Assembly (NCBI GenBank): GCA_019648995.1
Contig: BLXT01007896.1
Span: 859,113-894,347, forward strand
DNA: 35,235 nucleotides
Direction: 5' to 3'
Origin: Plakobranchus ocellatus
Taxonomy: Eukaryota; Mollusca; Gastropoda; Plakobranchidae
How positions within the stretch are numbered: the first letter of the stretch is position 1; every line of letters starts with the position of its first letter. A model generated the notes under the pieces. The model had not been told where the DNA came from. It made no database searches and saw nothing but the letters and a program-made list of their open reading frames with translations. Shown here piece after piece: positions 9,301-20,594 of the stretch. Both the position numbers and the translations under genes were made by a program.

Positions 9301-10625
9301 TCCTCATTGATTTAGGGAAAAAGTAATAGAAAAACTGAGAATAGAAATAGGGCCTCTGGAAAAGCTCAAAAAGCATTCACAAGCACTTCTTGCAAGCGTT
9401 TATCTTTCCAATAGTTCAGTTCATCAAAGCATATACATTTAAAGTTAGCGCCTCAGTGCAAAAGGCTGTTTAGTGTGTGTTTTTCTTTCCGTCTAAATGA
9501 GAATAAGTCAAGATTTTTTTCATGGTCAAAACTGAAATGAGAACAAAGTCAGGTAAACACTTTCTTGGTACGCGAGTGGCCTCAAAACCATATTGCAATA
9601 ATCTAAATCTAGAAGAATGATTTTAGTCCATAAAGGCGATATTTTTCAAAAATAAAGGGTGCTGAAATAAGAATCCAGCCAGAGAAAACCAAAGCGACTA
9701 GTTTTTCGAAATGTTTGTAATTCTTTTTATTTGTAAAGACAGAGATAGAAATCTGAACTGAAAGTGCTCTCCTTGTGAAAAATTAACAAAAGCTCATGAA
9801 ATAATTCAAGAAATAATAAAATTATACTGTTTTTTTTTCTTTTTAATGCCTTTTGAACAAGCTCTAGGCCTGAAAGTTTGTAAATGAATACCGTGAGATT
9901 TGCAAAATCGAGTTAAAGCACATGTGTTTCCATAAACAAAAAGTCAGGTAATTAAAATGTGAACTTCACTTGCATGAGAAAAATTATTCTTTTTTCAAGG
10001 TTGTAATTATTTTCACTCACAAACAAACGAAATTAAAACTTGTTTAACGTGCAATGGACGCCACTTAAATACAAATAATGTGTTGAAAGGTTGCGTAGTA
10101 AAAAAAAAAAATAAAATAGACAGCCAATCTACGTTTCCTTATATTAAAATTATACGAACTATAGGTAGGTAGGTATACGCCATCATCGTCTTATACTTCT
10201 GAGAATTTTTAGGGTTACTTGGACTTGGTTTCCTAGGATGTGGTGATAAAAAGTTTAAGTCCTGTTTACATAGATAGTATTTGATTTAACATTGATTTTT
10301 TTTAGGGCAGTGTAAAAATTCAGATCTGATACGATCTGATACTTGGCTAAAAAGACCAACTAAAGAGAGAACAAGAGACTTTGTTTTTTTAAACACAACT
10401 GAGATCATATGATAGAGATGGCACAGATGAAGGCTTTTTAACGTTAAAGTCTTAACGTTTCCCATAAAGTAACTAAGAAATCAATTTAGTAATTTGGTTA
10501 TTGAGCATATTTTTTTACTTTCTTAAGTTTAAGCCTGTATTATCTTTATTGAATAAATCTTTGCCAAAAAATTGTATCAACCTTATCATTGTCCCTTACT
10601 TCAACGTTGGAATAGTTATAGAACG
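9301..10625. other. Probable 5'-UTR intron or upstream region of gene 2
   Basis: No coding region is supported. The part at 9350-9620 aligns with about 21390-21690 in unit 2, for example around CTAGAAGAATGATT. The part at 10160-10560 has weaker similarity to 22900-23340. Poly-A/T runs and the direct repeat GATCTGATAC (twice near 10323-10342) are the only other features. Confidence 0.45.
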
Positions 10626-10771
10626 AAACCCAACAAGAACGGCAAAAGGAAATGCTCGTGCAATGAGTGATTTTCCTAGACATTCTTTAAGCTTGATTTG
10701 CATTGAAAATTTTACACCAGGTTAAAGATAATATAGTTTCAATAACTAAACTATTTCAATTGTAATTTCAG
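10626..10771 (+). promoter_or_regulatory. Conserved segment and 3' splice site before gene 2
   Basis: Closely matches positions 22-170 before gene 1, including ATGAGTGATTTTCCTAGACA and the acceptor TTGTAATTTCAG with AG at 10770-10771. A branch-like ACTAAAC lies upstream. Gene 3 has a more diverged version of the same stretch (about 23378-23518). Short frames reading through here are not genes. Confidence 0.6.
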
Positions 10772-13393
10772 ATGGCATGTAAAAGGCGTCGCCATGTTTT
10801 CATCAAGTTGTTTATTGTAACATCATTTTTGCGCTGGTTTTGTAATGCCTATCTGCCAGCAGATGTCTCAAATATATCAGAAGGTTTAAATGACTTCCGC
10901 AGTAATACTAATCAAAAGAAGCCTTTGAACCATAAAACAGGCACAAAAGAGGGAGAATATCACCTGTCTACTACCTCTGCAACAGTTAGAGATTTAACGT
11001 CCAGCTATCAGATAAACACAAATGCTTGCTCGAAACGCAATGAATCGTCCCTTTTGTCTGTAGAAAAAGAAAATGCCTTGTTGAACCAGAGTCACACGCG
11101 TAAGACAAGAGAAAATGAAGTCTTAAAAGTAAAAAGTTTCGATCATGCCTGCCCTTTAGATCAGCCCCAAGAAACATTGATCACTGTGTTTGATCACTTT
11201 GATGCCAACAATAAATCCTCTTGGTTGTCTCAATTAAGGCTTCTGCGTAAAAAGCCAGGGAAAGTTTTTCAAGAAACACCAACAATTCCACACAAATCTC
11301 GAGTAAAGCGATTTTCTGATCAAGTGAGACACAGTTTACTTAGCGCAACAAGCAATGTTAAAAAATCTTCGGATTTTGATGAGAGCATAATTGACACACT
11401 CGGCACACTTTTTGAATCCAAGAATAAAAGTGACCACAACGGCACCGAGTTAGTGACCTCCACAGATAATCGACTTAATCCCAACCAAGTTATTGCTGCA
11501 ACAATGTATGGCGATGTGGATGAAGATGAGTCTCTCACCTTTACCTGTGAAGGTCGCTGTGGTCAGAGAATGTCGTATCCATGTTCGTGCAGCGCTACTT
11601 GTGTTATTTACGACAATTGCTGTGATAATATGACTCAGGACTGTCCTCATCTCTGGCGTGAAGGTTGGACCAGGTTTGAACATATTAGGACAGCAGATAT
11701 AATTTGCAAAAAGAACTTTATTTACACAGTGGTCTCTTGTCCCAAGTTCATTGGACAGCAAAATAAGGCCAACGAAGTCAATCTGATAAATACCAGTGAG
11801 AGTATGTTGGAAATAAAAAGAGGAACGACCAGCAAGAAAAACTGGTTATTATCCAGTTTTATCACAACTGCCAACACAAAGCATATCATCGGAATTAACA
11901 CAACAGTTTCAATTGCGACGGTAAAAACACGCCAAGACTCAATATCACAAAAGCTCATTGAAGCTCTTTCTGATGCACCTGTGACTGATTCTGACACAGG
12001 CATCACTTTCATCAACAGGGCTGTATACGACTGCCACAATATGCCCGAAAGAACTGCTTTGTCTTGGTCATTAAGGCTGAACTTTACCTTTGTGACTCCC
12101 ACTAAGTTAGAGGACATCTACACGGACAATGTGGCCAAAGAATATCAACCTGACTTCAACAAGGAAATATTCAAAGCTCACATTTGCAATCCAGCTATAA
12201 AAAACACATGTGGAAGCAGTGATGATCTGAAAGACCTAATTGACGCATACGCAGCGACCTGTAAAAAAACTAATGCTGTCGTTTATCTATTTAGAAATTT
12301 TAGACCGATTTACTATCGCAACAAATTTTGTGCTTTTTGCCATGGAAAAGGCTCCAATGAATTGGACCTATCATTTGCTAATCGAGTAGTTTTCAGGACA
12401 CCACATCTTCAGATCTTAATGTCTTTGTCGAAATCAAAGATGTTCACTTTTGAAGTGACAAATGCCGAAAGGATAGGTGGCAGTATGCTACCATTGCCAT
12501 GGTCTTATGCAAACTGTTCGGTTATAAATGAAAATTCTATAAAAGTACCGTCAGATCCTGAGACAGCCGAGTCAGAGAGTCAAGTTGTATGCTCAGCCAT
12601 CTGCCATCACCCGAGTTTTACAGTCCGATCAGATGGAATCTGCAAGGCTCCTCACGAGGCGCTTCTGGCTATAGCAGACGACGGACTAGCCCCATTGTGT
12701 CCAGCCGCCATGACAGGCATGGCTAAATTTGTCGCGTGTGGCCTGAAAGATGAAGTAGAAAGTCTTCGAAATGCGGATATCAGTTCAGGAGTCGTGTCGG
12801 TTATGTTTGATAGTAATCTCAACAGACATCTTTATGTAGTAGAAATACACGTAGCGTTGCCTAAAAGCAGTAGCGACATATTTTCAATTTCCGACAAAGA
12901 CAGCACTCAAAATATCTATCATGCGGCTCTTTTAGCCAAATCTTTTGAAAATTACCGGAGAATGCAAAAATTATGCCGAGAGAAGGAAGAAGAAGCCAAA
13001 ATGAAGGCCTTTAAAGTAATTCGTTCATCATCTATGGAAGATTTCGTCGAACGAAGGAATCAGAATCTCTCTCAAGGCATGGATAGGCTTCGGGGCCCAA
13101 GAGTGGAGGGTCAAAACAAAACAACGGTGTGTCTCACTCCGGTTGATCGTCAAGAAAAAGCTGATCCAAATCTTCTGCTTTGCATGGAAGATTTTGTACA
13201 TGAGCGTGACTCAGAGTTGGTCAACAACTTCAGCAATTCTCCCTGTTTCTCTTATCTAGAAAACCTCCAGCCGCTTGGTAGCAATGGAATCACCGCAACC
13301 ATGGGAAGCTATGGAGACTTGCGGCGATCGTCGATGCTACTGATCGCTCTTGTTACATGGGTTATGATGACCATTTACATCTTATTGACTTAA
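10772..13393 (+). CDS. SMB-domain, furin-site, surface/secreted protein, paralogue 2 (873 aa)
   Basis: Same plan as gene 1. The first 26 residues are a signal-peptide-like start almost identical to gene 1 at DNA level (three mismatches in the first 104 bases). The pro-region from about residue 125 to 250 instead resembles gene 3 closely. R177-V-K-R180 is the furin-type site. SMB cysteines run from 259 to 291 with unchanged spacing. YRNKFCAFC is at 515-523; the region just before it (EDIYTDNV, NPAIKNT) differs from both paralogues. The conserved CSAICHHP block starts at residue 607. The tail from M855 to the end is 19 uncharged hydrophobic residues, the cleanest anchor signal of the three, preceded by SNG and SS as possible GPI attachment region. 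The ATG follows the acceptor AG directly. The frame is intact, with no sign of pseudogenisation. Function is not known; a membrane-held recognition, adhesion or decoy-receptor role is an inference. Confidence 0.9.
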   Translation: MACKRRRHVFIKLFIVTSFLRWFCNAYLPADVSNISEGLNDFRSNTNQKKPLNHKTGTKEGEYHLSTTSATVRDLTSSYQINTNACSKRNESSLLSVEKENALLNQSHTRKTRENEVLKVKSFDHACPLDQPQETLITVFDHFDANNKSSWLSQLRLLRKKPGKVFQETPTIPHKSRVKRFSDQVRHSLLSATSNVKKSSDFDESIIDTLGTLFESKNKSDHNGTELVTSTDNRLNPNQVIAATMYGDVDEDESLTFTCEGRCGQRMSYPCSCSATCVIYDNCCDNMTQDCPHLWREGWTRFEHIRTADIICKKNFIYTVVSCPKFIGQQNKANEVNLINTSESMLEIKRGTTSKKNWLLSSFITTANTKHIIGINTTVSIATVKTRQDSISQKLIEALSDAPVTDSDTGITFINRAVYDCHNMPERTALSWSLRLNFTFVTPTKLEDIYTDNVAKEYQPDFNKEIFKAHICNPAIKNTCGSSDDLKDLIDAYAATCKKTNAVVYLFRNFRPIYYRNKFCAFCHGKGSNELDLSFANRVVFRTPHLQILMSLSKSKMFTFEVTNAERIGGSMLPLPWSYANCSVINENSIKVPSDPETAESESQVVCSAICHHPSFTVRSDGICKAPHEALLAIADDGLAPLCPAAMTGMAKFVACGLKDEVESLRNADISSGVVSVMFDSNLNRHLYVVEIHVALPKSSSDIFSISDKDSTQNIYHAALLAKSFENYRRMQKLCREKEEEAKMKAFKVIRSSSMEDFVERRNQNLSQGMDRLRGPRVEGQNKTTVCLTPVDRQEKADPNLLLCMEDFVHERDSELVNNFSNSPCFSYLENLQPLGSNGITATMGSYGDLRRSSMLLIALVTWVMMTIYILLT

Positions 13394-13458
13394 TAATGAT
13401 TCATGATGTTGTATTGATAAAGTGCAAAAAATACTGTTTGCGCTATTTTCTGCTCTGT

Positions 13459-13464
13459 AATAAA
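13459..13464 (+). terminator. Polyadenylation signal of gene 2
   Basis: AATAAA 65 nt after the stop, in the context CTCTGTAATAAAG that is also found after gene 1. Confidence 0.6.
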
Positions 13465-15780
13465 GGGGACAACGAATGTTACGAAAAGTGACAATGTATT
13501 TAGTTTAGCTATATTTCAACAATTTATGACTTTACCTAATTCGCTTTCGTAATTTCGATAATAGCTGACGGTGTCTAACTATATTGAAAAAAAGTGAAAG
13601 TTTCTTCATTTTTTCTGACAAGCATAGCTTCAGACTATGATCAATGTATTCAATCTGAATGGATTGTGATTATCATGCGCAATTGTTTTGAAAAGACCAA
13701 TGCAACTACAGCAAATTCTTTTTCCGCACGTTCTCCCATTTGTAGTAAGCAAGCAAAAGGGTTTGAACTAAAACGCTTTAAAAAATCAACCTTAAAGAAA
13801 AAAAAAAAGTGTGAAATCGGTAATCTGAAATTTACACGCTACAGAACACAATGTTACGGAAACTGATAATTTATATAAACACATGTAAAATCCTTAGAGC
13901 ACGTGAGATTAGGACAATCCCTGAGACGGACAATTCTACCGACTTATAAACCAGTGTAATATAGATTTTTACTAGGAGGGATATATGAACTCAAAAGTAC
14001 TACTTGCAACGTAACCGGTAATTTTCAAGACAGAGGAATTAGTTATCAAAAAATACATCTAACATGCAATTTTAAGAAAATTGAATGCGAAATGAGGAAT
14101 ATACATGTTTGGAGCCACATTAAAAAGAATATGCATTTAAGAACGAACTTGCGCCATTCAGATAGAGCGTGCACAATGAAAAAAAACTTTGCATGTTACC
14201 TTCAGGCGAGGAAATGCATGCCGAATCATGAATGTAATAAAACTGGAAGCATTTTTTGTAAAACATGCTTTATTGCTTCTTTACGTCGGATGAGTAAATC
14301 CTAGAAATATGATCGGATATACTCAAGATATAATTATCTCGCAGATTCGGTACCACATTTTGCCAAGTCCAGTAAGCGCCATCATCTTATACAAGTATCA
14401 AATACAAAAACTGTTGGCTCTGCAACAACGATTATGAGCCTGCTCTTAACAAACACATGTAATGTAAAGAAAAACGTGTCCAACTAAAAAAGAGGATTGT
14501 GTAGAAGTTATCAAATACTTTATCGTTATTTGTTACCTATACAATGATATAAAATTCTGTTCATGTGGACAAAAACAATTCATTGTTCACATCCACTAGT
14601 AAAGTTAATTAAAACATATTATCTCATTAAAGACAAAAAAAAATTAATTTAGTTCAATATTTCCTAAAAGTGTGCATTTTTAATTCAATCTTTGTTTTTT
14701 TTTTCCCGTAAACAAATAAACACTACCAATTATCCTCTGTAATATAAGGCAAAACCTGCTAATATATAATATATAATGAAACACCAAGTTCTTGAATAAT
14801 AGAAATACCAAGTGCGAACACGTTGGGAATTGAGGTTTACAAAGCACAAAAAATTTCACCACTGTGTCGCTCCCGCAATAGCTGACGGTTTCGTTGTTAT
14901 ACCAGTGTCTTGGATTGAGCTGTAGTAAAATCGACGAAATCTGACTTGCATTTCCTTGACCCGGCTCTATCAGAGGTTGGTAGACCTACGGTTCCTTCAG
15001 TTATCCGATTGGGACACGTTTACAGTACTGAGCGTAAACCGTGGCCTGCAAGGAAATCCATGTACCAAACATTTATCATCTCTCTGATCGCATGTTCCTT
15101 TCAAAGATTGCAGAGCTTATAACTTTCGAGCTTGTACTAAACCATAACCTTACCATGTTGGCTTCGTTTCGCTACATTGAAAAATACTTGACCAAACTGC
15201 AGTTCAAAACTAATTCTTTAAAAATTGATAATAGAAGAATGAAACTTTAATCAAGTTATTATGGAAAGAAAATACCTACCCTCTATTACGCAACTGCTGG
15301 GGCAACGGCGGCCATCTTGAATTTTTCAAATAACTAAGGTTTTGAAAGCTGCTAACAGGTCAACTTCAAATTTCTTTAACATAGTATACAAATGTTTCTT
15401 CATAAACGGAAACAGATTTGTTGTTTTTGAAATTGTGTTGTATTTGTGGAAACAAACTATAATTTGTGTTTGAAATTCAATCTTTGGCTCCTTTTTAAGC
15501 TTACTATCTTCAAAGGAAAAAATCACACAGTCTTGAAAAGGAACTCTGAACATTATTATGGCATCTGTTTCTTAGCAATTACACCAAAGTTTGTCCATAG
15601 CCACACACCAATGGTAATGTTTAAGCAAAAACGTTGAAAAAAAATACATTTTGAGAAAATTGACAAAAAGATAAAAAAAAAAAAAAAAACTATCTTAAAA
15701 TTCCATCGAGTACATTGCAATTCAACCTCTAATTATTCAAAAGCTGACTTTTGCGCATATGATAAATTTGTAGGAAAATT
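13465..15780. other. Gene-2 3' flank, duplicated counterpart of 2885-4990
   Basis: No supportable gene. Co-linear blocks match unit 1: ACATCTAACATGCAATTTTA at about 14055, TTAAGAACGAACTTGC at about 14137, a CTCCCGCAATAGCTGA block near 14870, and a CAAGGAAATCCATG block near 15048. Substitutions and indels are spread evenly, as expected of unconstrained DNA. Small frames of 60-90 codons here are not conserved as frames between units. Confidence 0.6.
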
Positions 15781-15781
15781 A

Positions 15782-16598
15782 AGAAATCTTGATGATACCC
15801 CAGGTTTTCAAATGAATGCAGAGAATTGTAATTATCTCAGTATGCAGATGATAGTTTTAAAGCACAATCTGGTGTACTTTTTTTAAGCCTGGACTATCAT
15901 CAAGATTCCCTGAATTTTCTGTCTTTGGATGTAAAGACGGAATGTATAGTCATTTCAAAGAAATCATAAAACTACAATTGCAATTTCGTTAGCAAAAGCG
16001 AACAAATCAAACAAGTTAGAAAAGTCAAATATCTAGGTTACCTGATAACATCAGATGGCAGATGCACAAGTGAAGTAAGTAAAAAAATAGCCATGGCCAA
16101 AGATACTTTCCAAAAAATGAAACCATTACTTGCAAACAGAAACATAAGTTTAATACCGAAATAAGGGTAATAAAACATATTTTTGTATGGTAGTGAGTGT
16201 GGAGAAGAAAACAGAAAAAAAAACAAAAAAAACTAGAAGCGGTAGAGATGTGGTTTATCAGAAGAATGATGAGGTTATCATGGAAAAAAAAAGTTCAACG
16301 AATAGATACTGAAATAGGCTAATTTAGAGCGATTACTAATAAAAACCATAAGAAAAAGGTTACTACAGTTTTTAGGCCATATTTGTCAAACACTTAGCAA
16401 TCACTGGAAAGGTTGAAGGCAAACGCATTAAGTAGAGGTAGAGGAGAATAACTTTATTGACAGTTTCAAATAACGGGCAAGAGGCAAGGGTTAAAAACAA
16501 CAACACTATGAGCTTAACTGCGAATAGGTTTGAGTGGAGGAACATGATCGCCAAGGTCTGTTCTAGACAAGATACCTAATGAAGAAGAAGTGAGAAAT
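15782..16598 (+). mobile_element. 5'-truncated, degenerate non-LTR (LINE) retrotransposon, unit 2 only
   Basis: Interrupted + frames retain the end of a LINE reverse transcriptase. NLDDTPGF (about 15786) is followed after a frameshift by the catalytic YADD at 15841-15852, then KTECIVISKKS (about 15933), VKYLGYLITSDGRC (about 16027-16068), AMAKDTFQKMKPLLANRN, LEAVEMWFIRRMMRLSW (about 16230-16280) and a terminal EWRNMIAKV near 16535. Several stops show it is dead. It starts inside the RT domain and ends just after the ORF end, as 5'-truncated LINEs do. The direct repeat AGAAAT at 15782-15787 and 16593-16598 is a possible target-site duplication. Unit 1 lacks it: 4970-5000 is continuous across the site. 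The clade (RTE-like is my guess) is not established. Confidence 0.8.
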
Positions 16599-16827
16599 TT
16601 ATAATCATCTATTAGAAAAAAAATAATGAAACATTTGTCTGACAAAATGTATCTCTTCCCCTAAACCCCATCTCCTCCCTCACAGTTATGGAAAACGAGT
16701 TCAAAACTTTGATTTAGGCTCTGTACAAAATTGCATGTACAATTGCTGGAAACATTTTGAGTCGTATAAATAAGAAGTGGTCGAGACATAAAGAAATGTC
16801 TCTCGAAGATTTCTTCGCGAAGAGGGT

Positions 16828-16854
16828 GATGATGATGATGATGATGATGATGAT
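16828..16854. repeat. (GAT)n microsatellite, unit 2
   Basis: Nine GAT triplets after AAATGTCTCTCGAAGA, at the position equivalent to the longer tract in unit 1 at 5201-5282. Confidence 0.95.
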
Positions 16855-17340
16855 TATACTACCCGCCCAGAGCTTCTAGAAAATACTGGTTATGCAATGC
16901 ACACGCTAATTTGGTCTTTTTTACTCAATCACTCATTAAAGTAAAAATTAGAATCTGCTGTCTAATGCATTCAATATTAGGTGAAATATTGACCAGTTAA
17001 ATATTTTCATTTATCCACTCCCTAAAACTGACAATTACAGGCTTATCTTGTCTCTATAAAGTTTAATCTATGAAACAATATTTCCACCATCGAGAACCTT
17101 AGATCGAATATTAACAGCAAACAAGGCCAAATTAAAATATAAGCCGGTCCGAGTCTAGATCTAGACAAAACTCAGGACAGCCGATTTAATCAAAATCTTG
17201 ATGGTTGTGGTGATAATGGGCGGAGAAGCAAGAGGGAAGAAAGATAAACAGGAAAACAAGGCGTAAGGCAACCATAGTCAACTGAGGGAAAGTATCGCCT
17301 ATATATTTAACAGTAACGATACTGCTCTTCCTTTGGCACA
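16855..17340. other. Intergenic stretch, no gene recognised
   Basis: AT-rich, stop-filled sequence. A clear match in unit 1 was not found for most of it. The only local pattern noticed is a short palindromic TCTAGATCTAGA at about 17154-17165. Confidence 0.45.
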
Positions 17341-17440
17341 ACAAAAGAGGACGAAGAGCAGGAGGTGAGTGAAAAAAGGAGGAGAGGGAGGAGGAGGAAG
17401 AGGAGGAGGAGGAGGAGGAGGAGGAGACGATGAAGACGGA
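17341..17440. repeat. Purine-rich (GGA)n tract, unit 2
   Basis: Nearly pure purine + strand with a core of GGA triplets at 17386-17426. A much longer purine tract lies in the corresponding part of unit 3 (27335-27955), in both cases before the same degenerate minisatellite. Confidence 0.85.
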
Positions 17441-17449
17441 AACAGTTAA

Positions 17450-17725
17450 TTACTTCGAGGCTCTATCAAAATAAAGAGGAATAAAAATATGTTTGACCCT
17501 ACCAAACCTATCCATAAACGATTTCACTGCTCCATCGTGACAAACAGTAAATTATTTCCATTTTAACAAAAAAAAAAAAAAAAAAAGCATATATTTTTTC
17601 ATGGTACCATCCTGCCAAACAGAATTTGATTTCAATAGAAACTTCAGAGAAAGTGGAAATGATTTCAGGGCACCCTGAAAATAAAGGTAATGACTTCACG
17701 CTCAAGCAGCAAAAGTTTTTACTTC
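17450..17725. repeat. Degenerate ~33-bp minisatellite, unit 2
   Basis: Successive diverged copies of a motif like AGGCTCCATCAAAATAAAG followed by an A-rich part and ATGATTTC. Examples are GAGGCTCTATCAAAATAAAG near 17457, CTGCTCCATCGTGACAAACA near 17528, TGGTACCATCCTGCCAAACA near 17602, and GGGCACCCTGAAAATAAAGG near 17667. Related copies occur after gene 3 at 27985-28345. A 17-A run lies within it. Confidence 0.65.
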
Positions 17726-18655
17726 AAATCAATCGTGTTTTCATATAGGAAAATAGAATGATACTTCACAACGCTTCCCCTTTTTAGTAAACAGATTTTC
17801 TCAATTTAAGATTCCAAACTAACGCATTACTTTATTTTTTCTTACATCATTTCAATCTAAAGCAATTCCCTAGAGTATGGATCTCATTTACTTGAATGTT
17901 GTGATGGTCATTTTTTTTCTCTTTTGTTTTAGGCTTCTATAGCTTTTTTAAGCAGCGGAATCTTCTTTACCATACACTCGTTTTTTTCTGTTTATGGTTC
18001 TTTCGATTTTATGATAAAATGTAATCATCATCAATAAAAATTAATTTGCATTATTTAGAAGTTGACAAAGCTTCAGATGTATCTTCAAGCTCATGTAAGG
18101 TTATGTCACGGCAAATAATCACATTGAACTGGACAATAAACAACTTTTTACTCAGTTTATATAGCCAACCATAATATACACACCGCCTTGAATGAAGCTG
18201 CTATATTGAATAACCTAGAAAATAAAGAAACACATATACTCATCGAACTAAATTGTGACTTGGCCTTTTATATATAAAGTCATTTTCTTTTTTTTTGGAA
18301 CGACTAAAGAAAAGTAGGTTATTTTGGTACGTCTTTGGTTCTATGATGGTTACAAAATAAGCATGACAGTCAAATTTTCAAATTGGAGAAAATGATCTAT
18401 GGAACTGGTGTAGCCTCAAGTTCTTCGAGGACCTATTTTTTGCAATGTATTCGCAAAAGTGACAAGATGTCAAATGGTACCCGTTTCTAAAGGACTAACA
18501 CCATTGGTAAAAAACAAATTCTACAAACAAATTTACGCATTAAGTATATCAGAATTTTTATAAAAAGATGCAAGTTTAAGTCAAGCAAACATAAGGCTGA
18601 AAAACATACTATTTCAAAATTCTGATCAAATACAGAACTTATCAATTTCAAACTA
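17726..18655. other. Intergenic stretch, no gene recognised
   Basis: AT-rich DNA without a coherent frame, RNA gene or clear repeat. Some poly-T runs are present. Its end joins the integrase fossil at 18656. Confidence 0.45.
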
Positions 18656-19400
18656 TTGGTTAATGGTCAACAAGGAATATGTCAGGGAGAGGTTGAGAAT
18701 CTAGGCATTTTGTTGGACAGAGATATATTTTTGAGCTCGAGTGATATATTGAGTGAAAAAAATGCACAGTTCATGCATGACTGCGTGAAAGATATGTTTC
18801 GCATCCTTAAGTTCAGGCCGAAAATGACGACTTTCTACCATCCCATTTGCAATGGTCTGGTGGTGAGATCTGACGACATTCTCAACACTTGTTTTCATTA
18901 TTGTGTAGCGAGCAAACTGGGCAATGGCAGTGCTTCATTAATCCTTCTTTTTTTCGCTTACGGGGGTTGGGGTTGGCGCTTGGGGATGAGAAATTGACGC
19001 ATTTTGCTTTATTCAACTGTCCTGTGGTAGTACTTTGCGTGACCCAATTCATGTTCAAATATAAATGTGGATAAAAGCATTGAGAGCCGAGATGAAATCA
19101 AACTACGATCACCTCATCAACTTGTGAGGAAACACCTTGCACATGGCTCGTGAAGACTTGACAAGGCACAAAAGAGACAGAAGCGTTACACCGACCGGGA
19201 GTTGAGGTAACACTGTGATCGTGACAAAGTTTTGGCCCTGCTGCAAACTCCCTCATGGGAAAGGATCGTTCGACGTCCTTACGACCATCGGTATCAACGA
19301 CCACTGGATCAACAAGAATGTTAGGCAGAAGACGTTTCTGCTAACCTTATGTCACTCTCCATCATCATCATCATCATCATCACCGCCACACCCAAACTAG
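18656..19400 (+). pseudogene. Ty3/gypsy-type integrase fossil, unit 2
   Basis: An open stretch at 18656-18997 reads like the second half of a gypsy integrase core: SDILSEKNAQF, where families normally have ILSDxGxQF, then FYHPICNGLVVRSDDIL and LLFFAYGG. The catalytic Asp and Glu positions appear changed to Glu and Val, so it cannot be active. After further breaks, the GPY/F-module remnant KGSFDVLTTIGINDHWIN lies at about 19259-19312. It is the sister of the 6500-7260 fossil, but preserves more of the core and lacks about 18 bases within the GPY/F part. It ends in a short (ATC)n run at about 19362-19381. The open frame should not be taken as a host gene. Confidence 0.75.
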
Positions 19401-19608
19401 ACCAAGATCTAAAATAATCTTTACACTCCAAATTACCAACTCGTGTTTTTGTTTTTGAATAAAAAGTATCTTTATCCAGTTTGATTAGATCCAAGTTTTG
19501 ACATTTGATGCAGATTATTAACTTTCATTATCTGGTGAGAAAGTGCTCTGTTTACAGTTGTAAAACTGGTTATGACAGTTGATAAAAAGATAACCGTATT
19601 TTGGGTTC

Positions 19609-19609
<1 letters not shown>

Positions 19610-19684
<75 letters not shown>

Positions 19685-19800
19685 ATGTCTGTCTGTCTGT
19701 CTATCTATTTTTGCTCTCTTTCTCTCTCTTCTTTCTCTCTCCTATCCTCCCTATTTCTCTTTCTCTTTATCACTCACTCTCTCCATCCCCCACACACTTT
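19610..19800. repeat. (TATC)n microsatellite followed by TC-rich tract, unit 2
   Basis: (ATCT)n runs from about 19610 to 19709 with a short (GTCT) variant near 19686-19700, then a TC-rich tract to about 19800 and an ACAC stretch. It is the positional counterpart of 7449-7690 in unit 1, but without the flanking inverted repeat seen there. Confidence 0.9.
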
Positions 19801-20343
19801 CTCACACTGGTACACACACGCACACTCATAATTTCTCACTGCTGTCTAATTATTAAGACTAATTTCTTTGACGCTTTTACTTATACATTAAGACACCTTA
19901 AATGTTCATTATTTCTTCTCTCCAGTAACCTTTCCTTATCATTCACTCTCCTCTCCTCCCCCTACCCGTCTCGCGCTGCTCTTGGTGTTTATCGATTTCA
20001 ATTCGATGAACATCTTAACTTGATTTAATTGTGGCTAGGAACACTTCACCATTCTTCTGCTATGTAAATATGTAGACCAAAAGTCACACTCAACTACTGA
20101 ATATCAGTATGACAAAAATCATGTATTACTCAGTTAAAAGATTTTTTTAAAAGCTCCACAACACTTCACATAGCAGTTAATCGTTGATCACTTCTTTATT
20201 CTTCTGGAACGGCTACTGTTTCATAATAGTTGTATTTAGATGAAATAAAAGTTGTACAGTAAAGAAAAGAATGGTCATCGCTAGCCAGGGCTGAACATAG
20301 ACCAAGCAAGACCTTTCTTTTTGTAGTCCTTGATATATAATAT

Positions 20344-20405
<62 letters not shown>
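20344..20405. repeat. (CA)n(TA)n compound microsatellite
   Basis: About 12 CA followed by about 19 TA dinucleotides. No equivalent compound tract is seen in unit 1, where (AT)n follows (ATCT)n directly. Confidence 0.9.
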
Positions 20406-20409
<4 letters not shown>

Positions 20410-20594
20410 TGTATCGATAAGTATACTCAAAGACGGATTAATTTTCACCCAGAAAGAAGGATTATGAGAAAGAAGGAGAGAAAATACTTCTGAGAATTCT
20501 TAATAATTCTAGGTGACCAAAATCTAGTTCAGCCTTTTGTTTTTCCTACATGCTGCCAATAATATTTAAATATCAAGCGAGGATTTTTTTTAAG

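Noticed and set aside
10501-10725. 74-codon frame ending shortly before gene 2 as an upstream coding exon
   Set aside because: The equivalent frame before gene 1 is not maintained, and gene 2 begins with its own signal peptide after an acceptor site.
11320-11761. Minus-strand frames opposite the SMB region, recurring in all three genes
   Set aside because: Recurrence follows from the conserved plus-strand coding sequence; codon pattern and domains lie on the plus strand.
15785-15907. Near-perfect 20-bp inverted repeat at the LINE 5' end
   Set aside because: Both arms fall inside LINE coding remnants (around LDDTPGF and the post-YADD region), so coincidence within the element is more likely than a structural element.
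18656-18997. 113-codon open frame as a possible host gene
   Set aside because: Its sequence reads as part of a gypsy integrase core with altered catalytic positions, and its unit 1 counterpart is broken.
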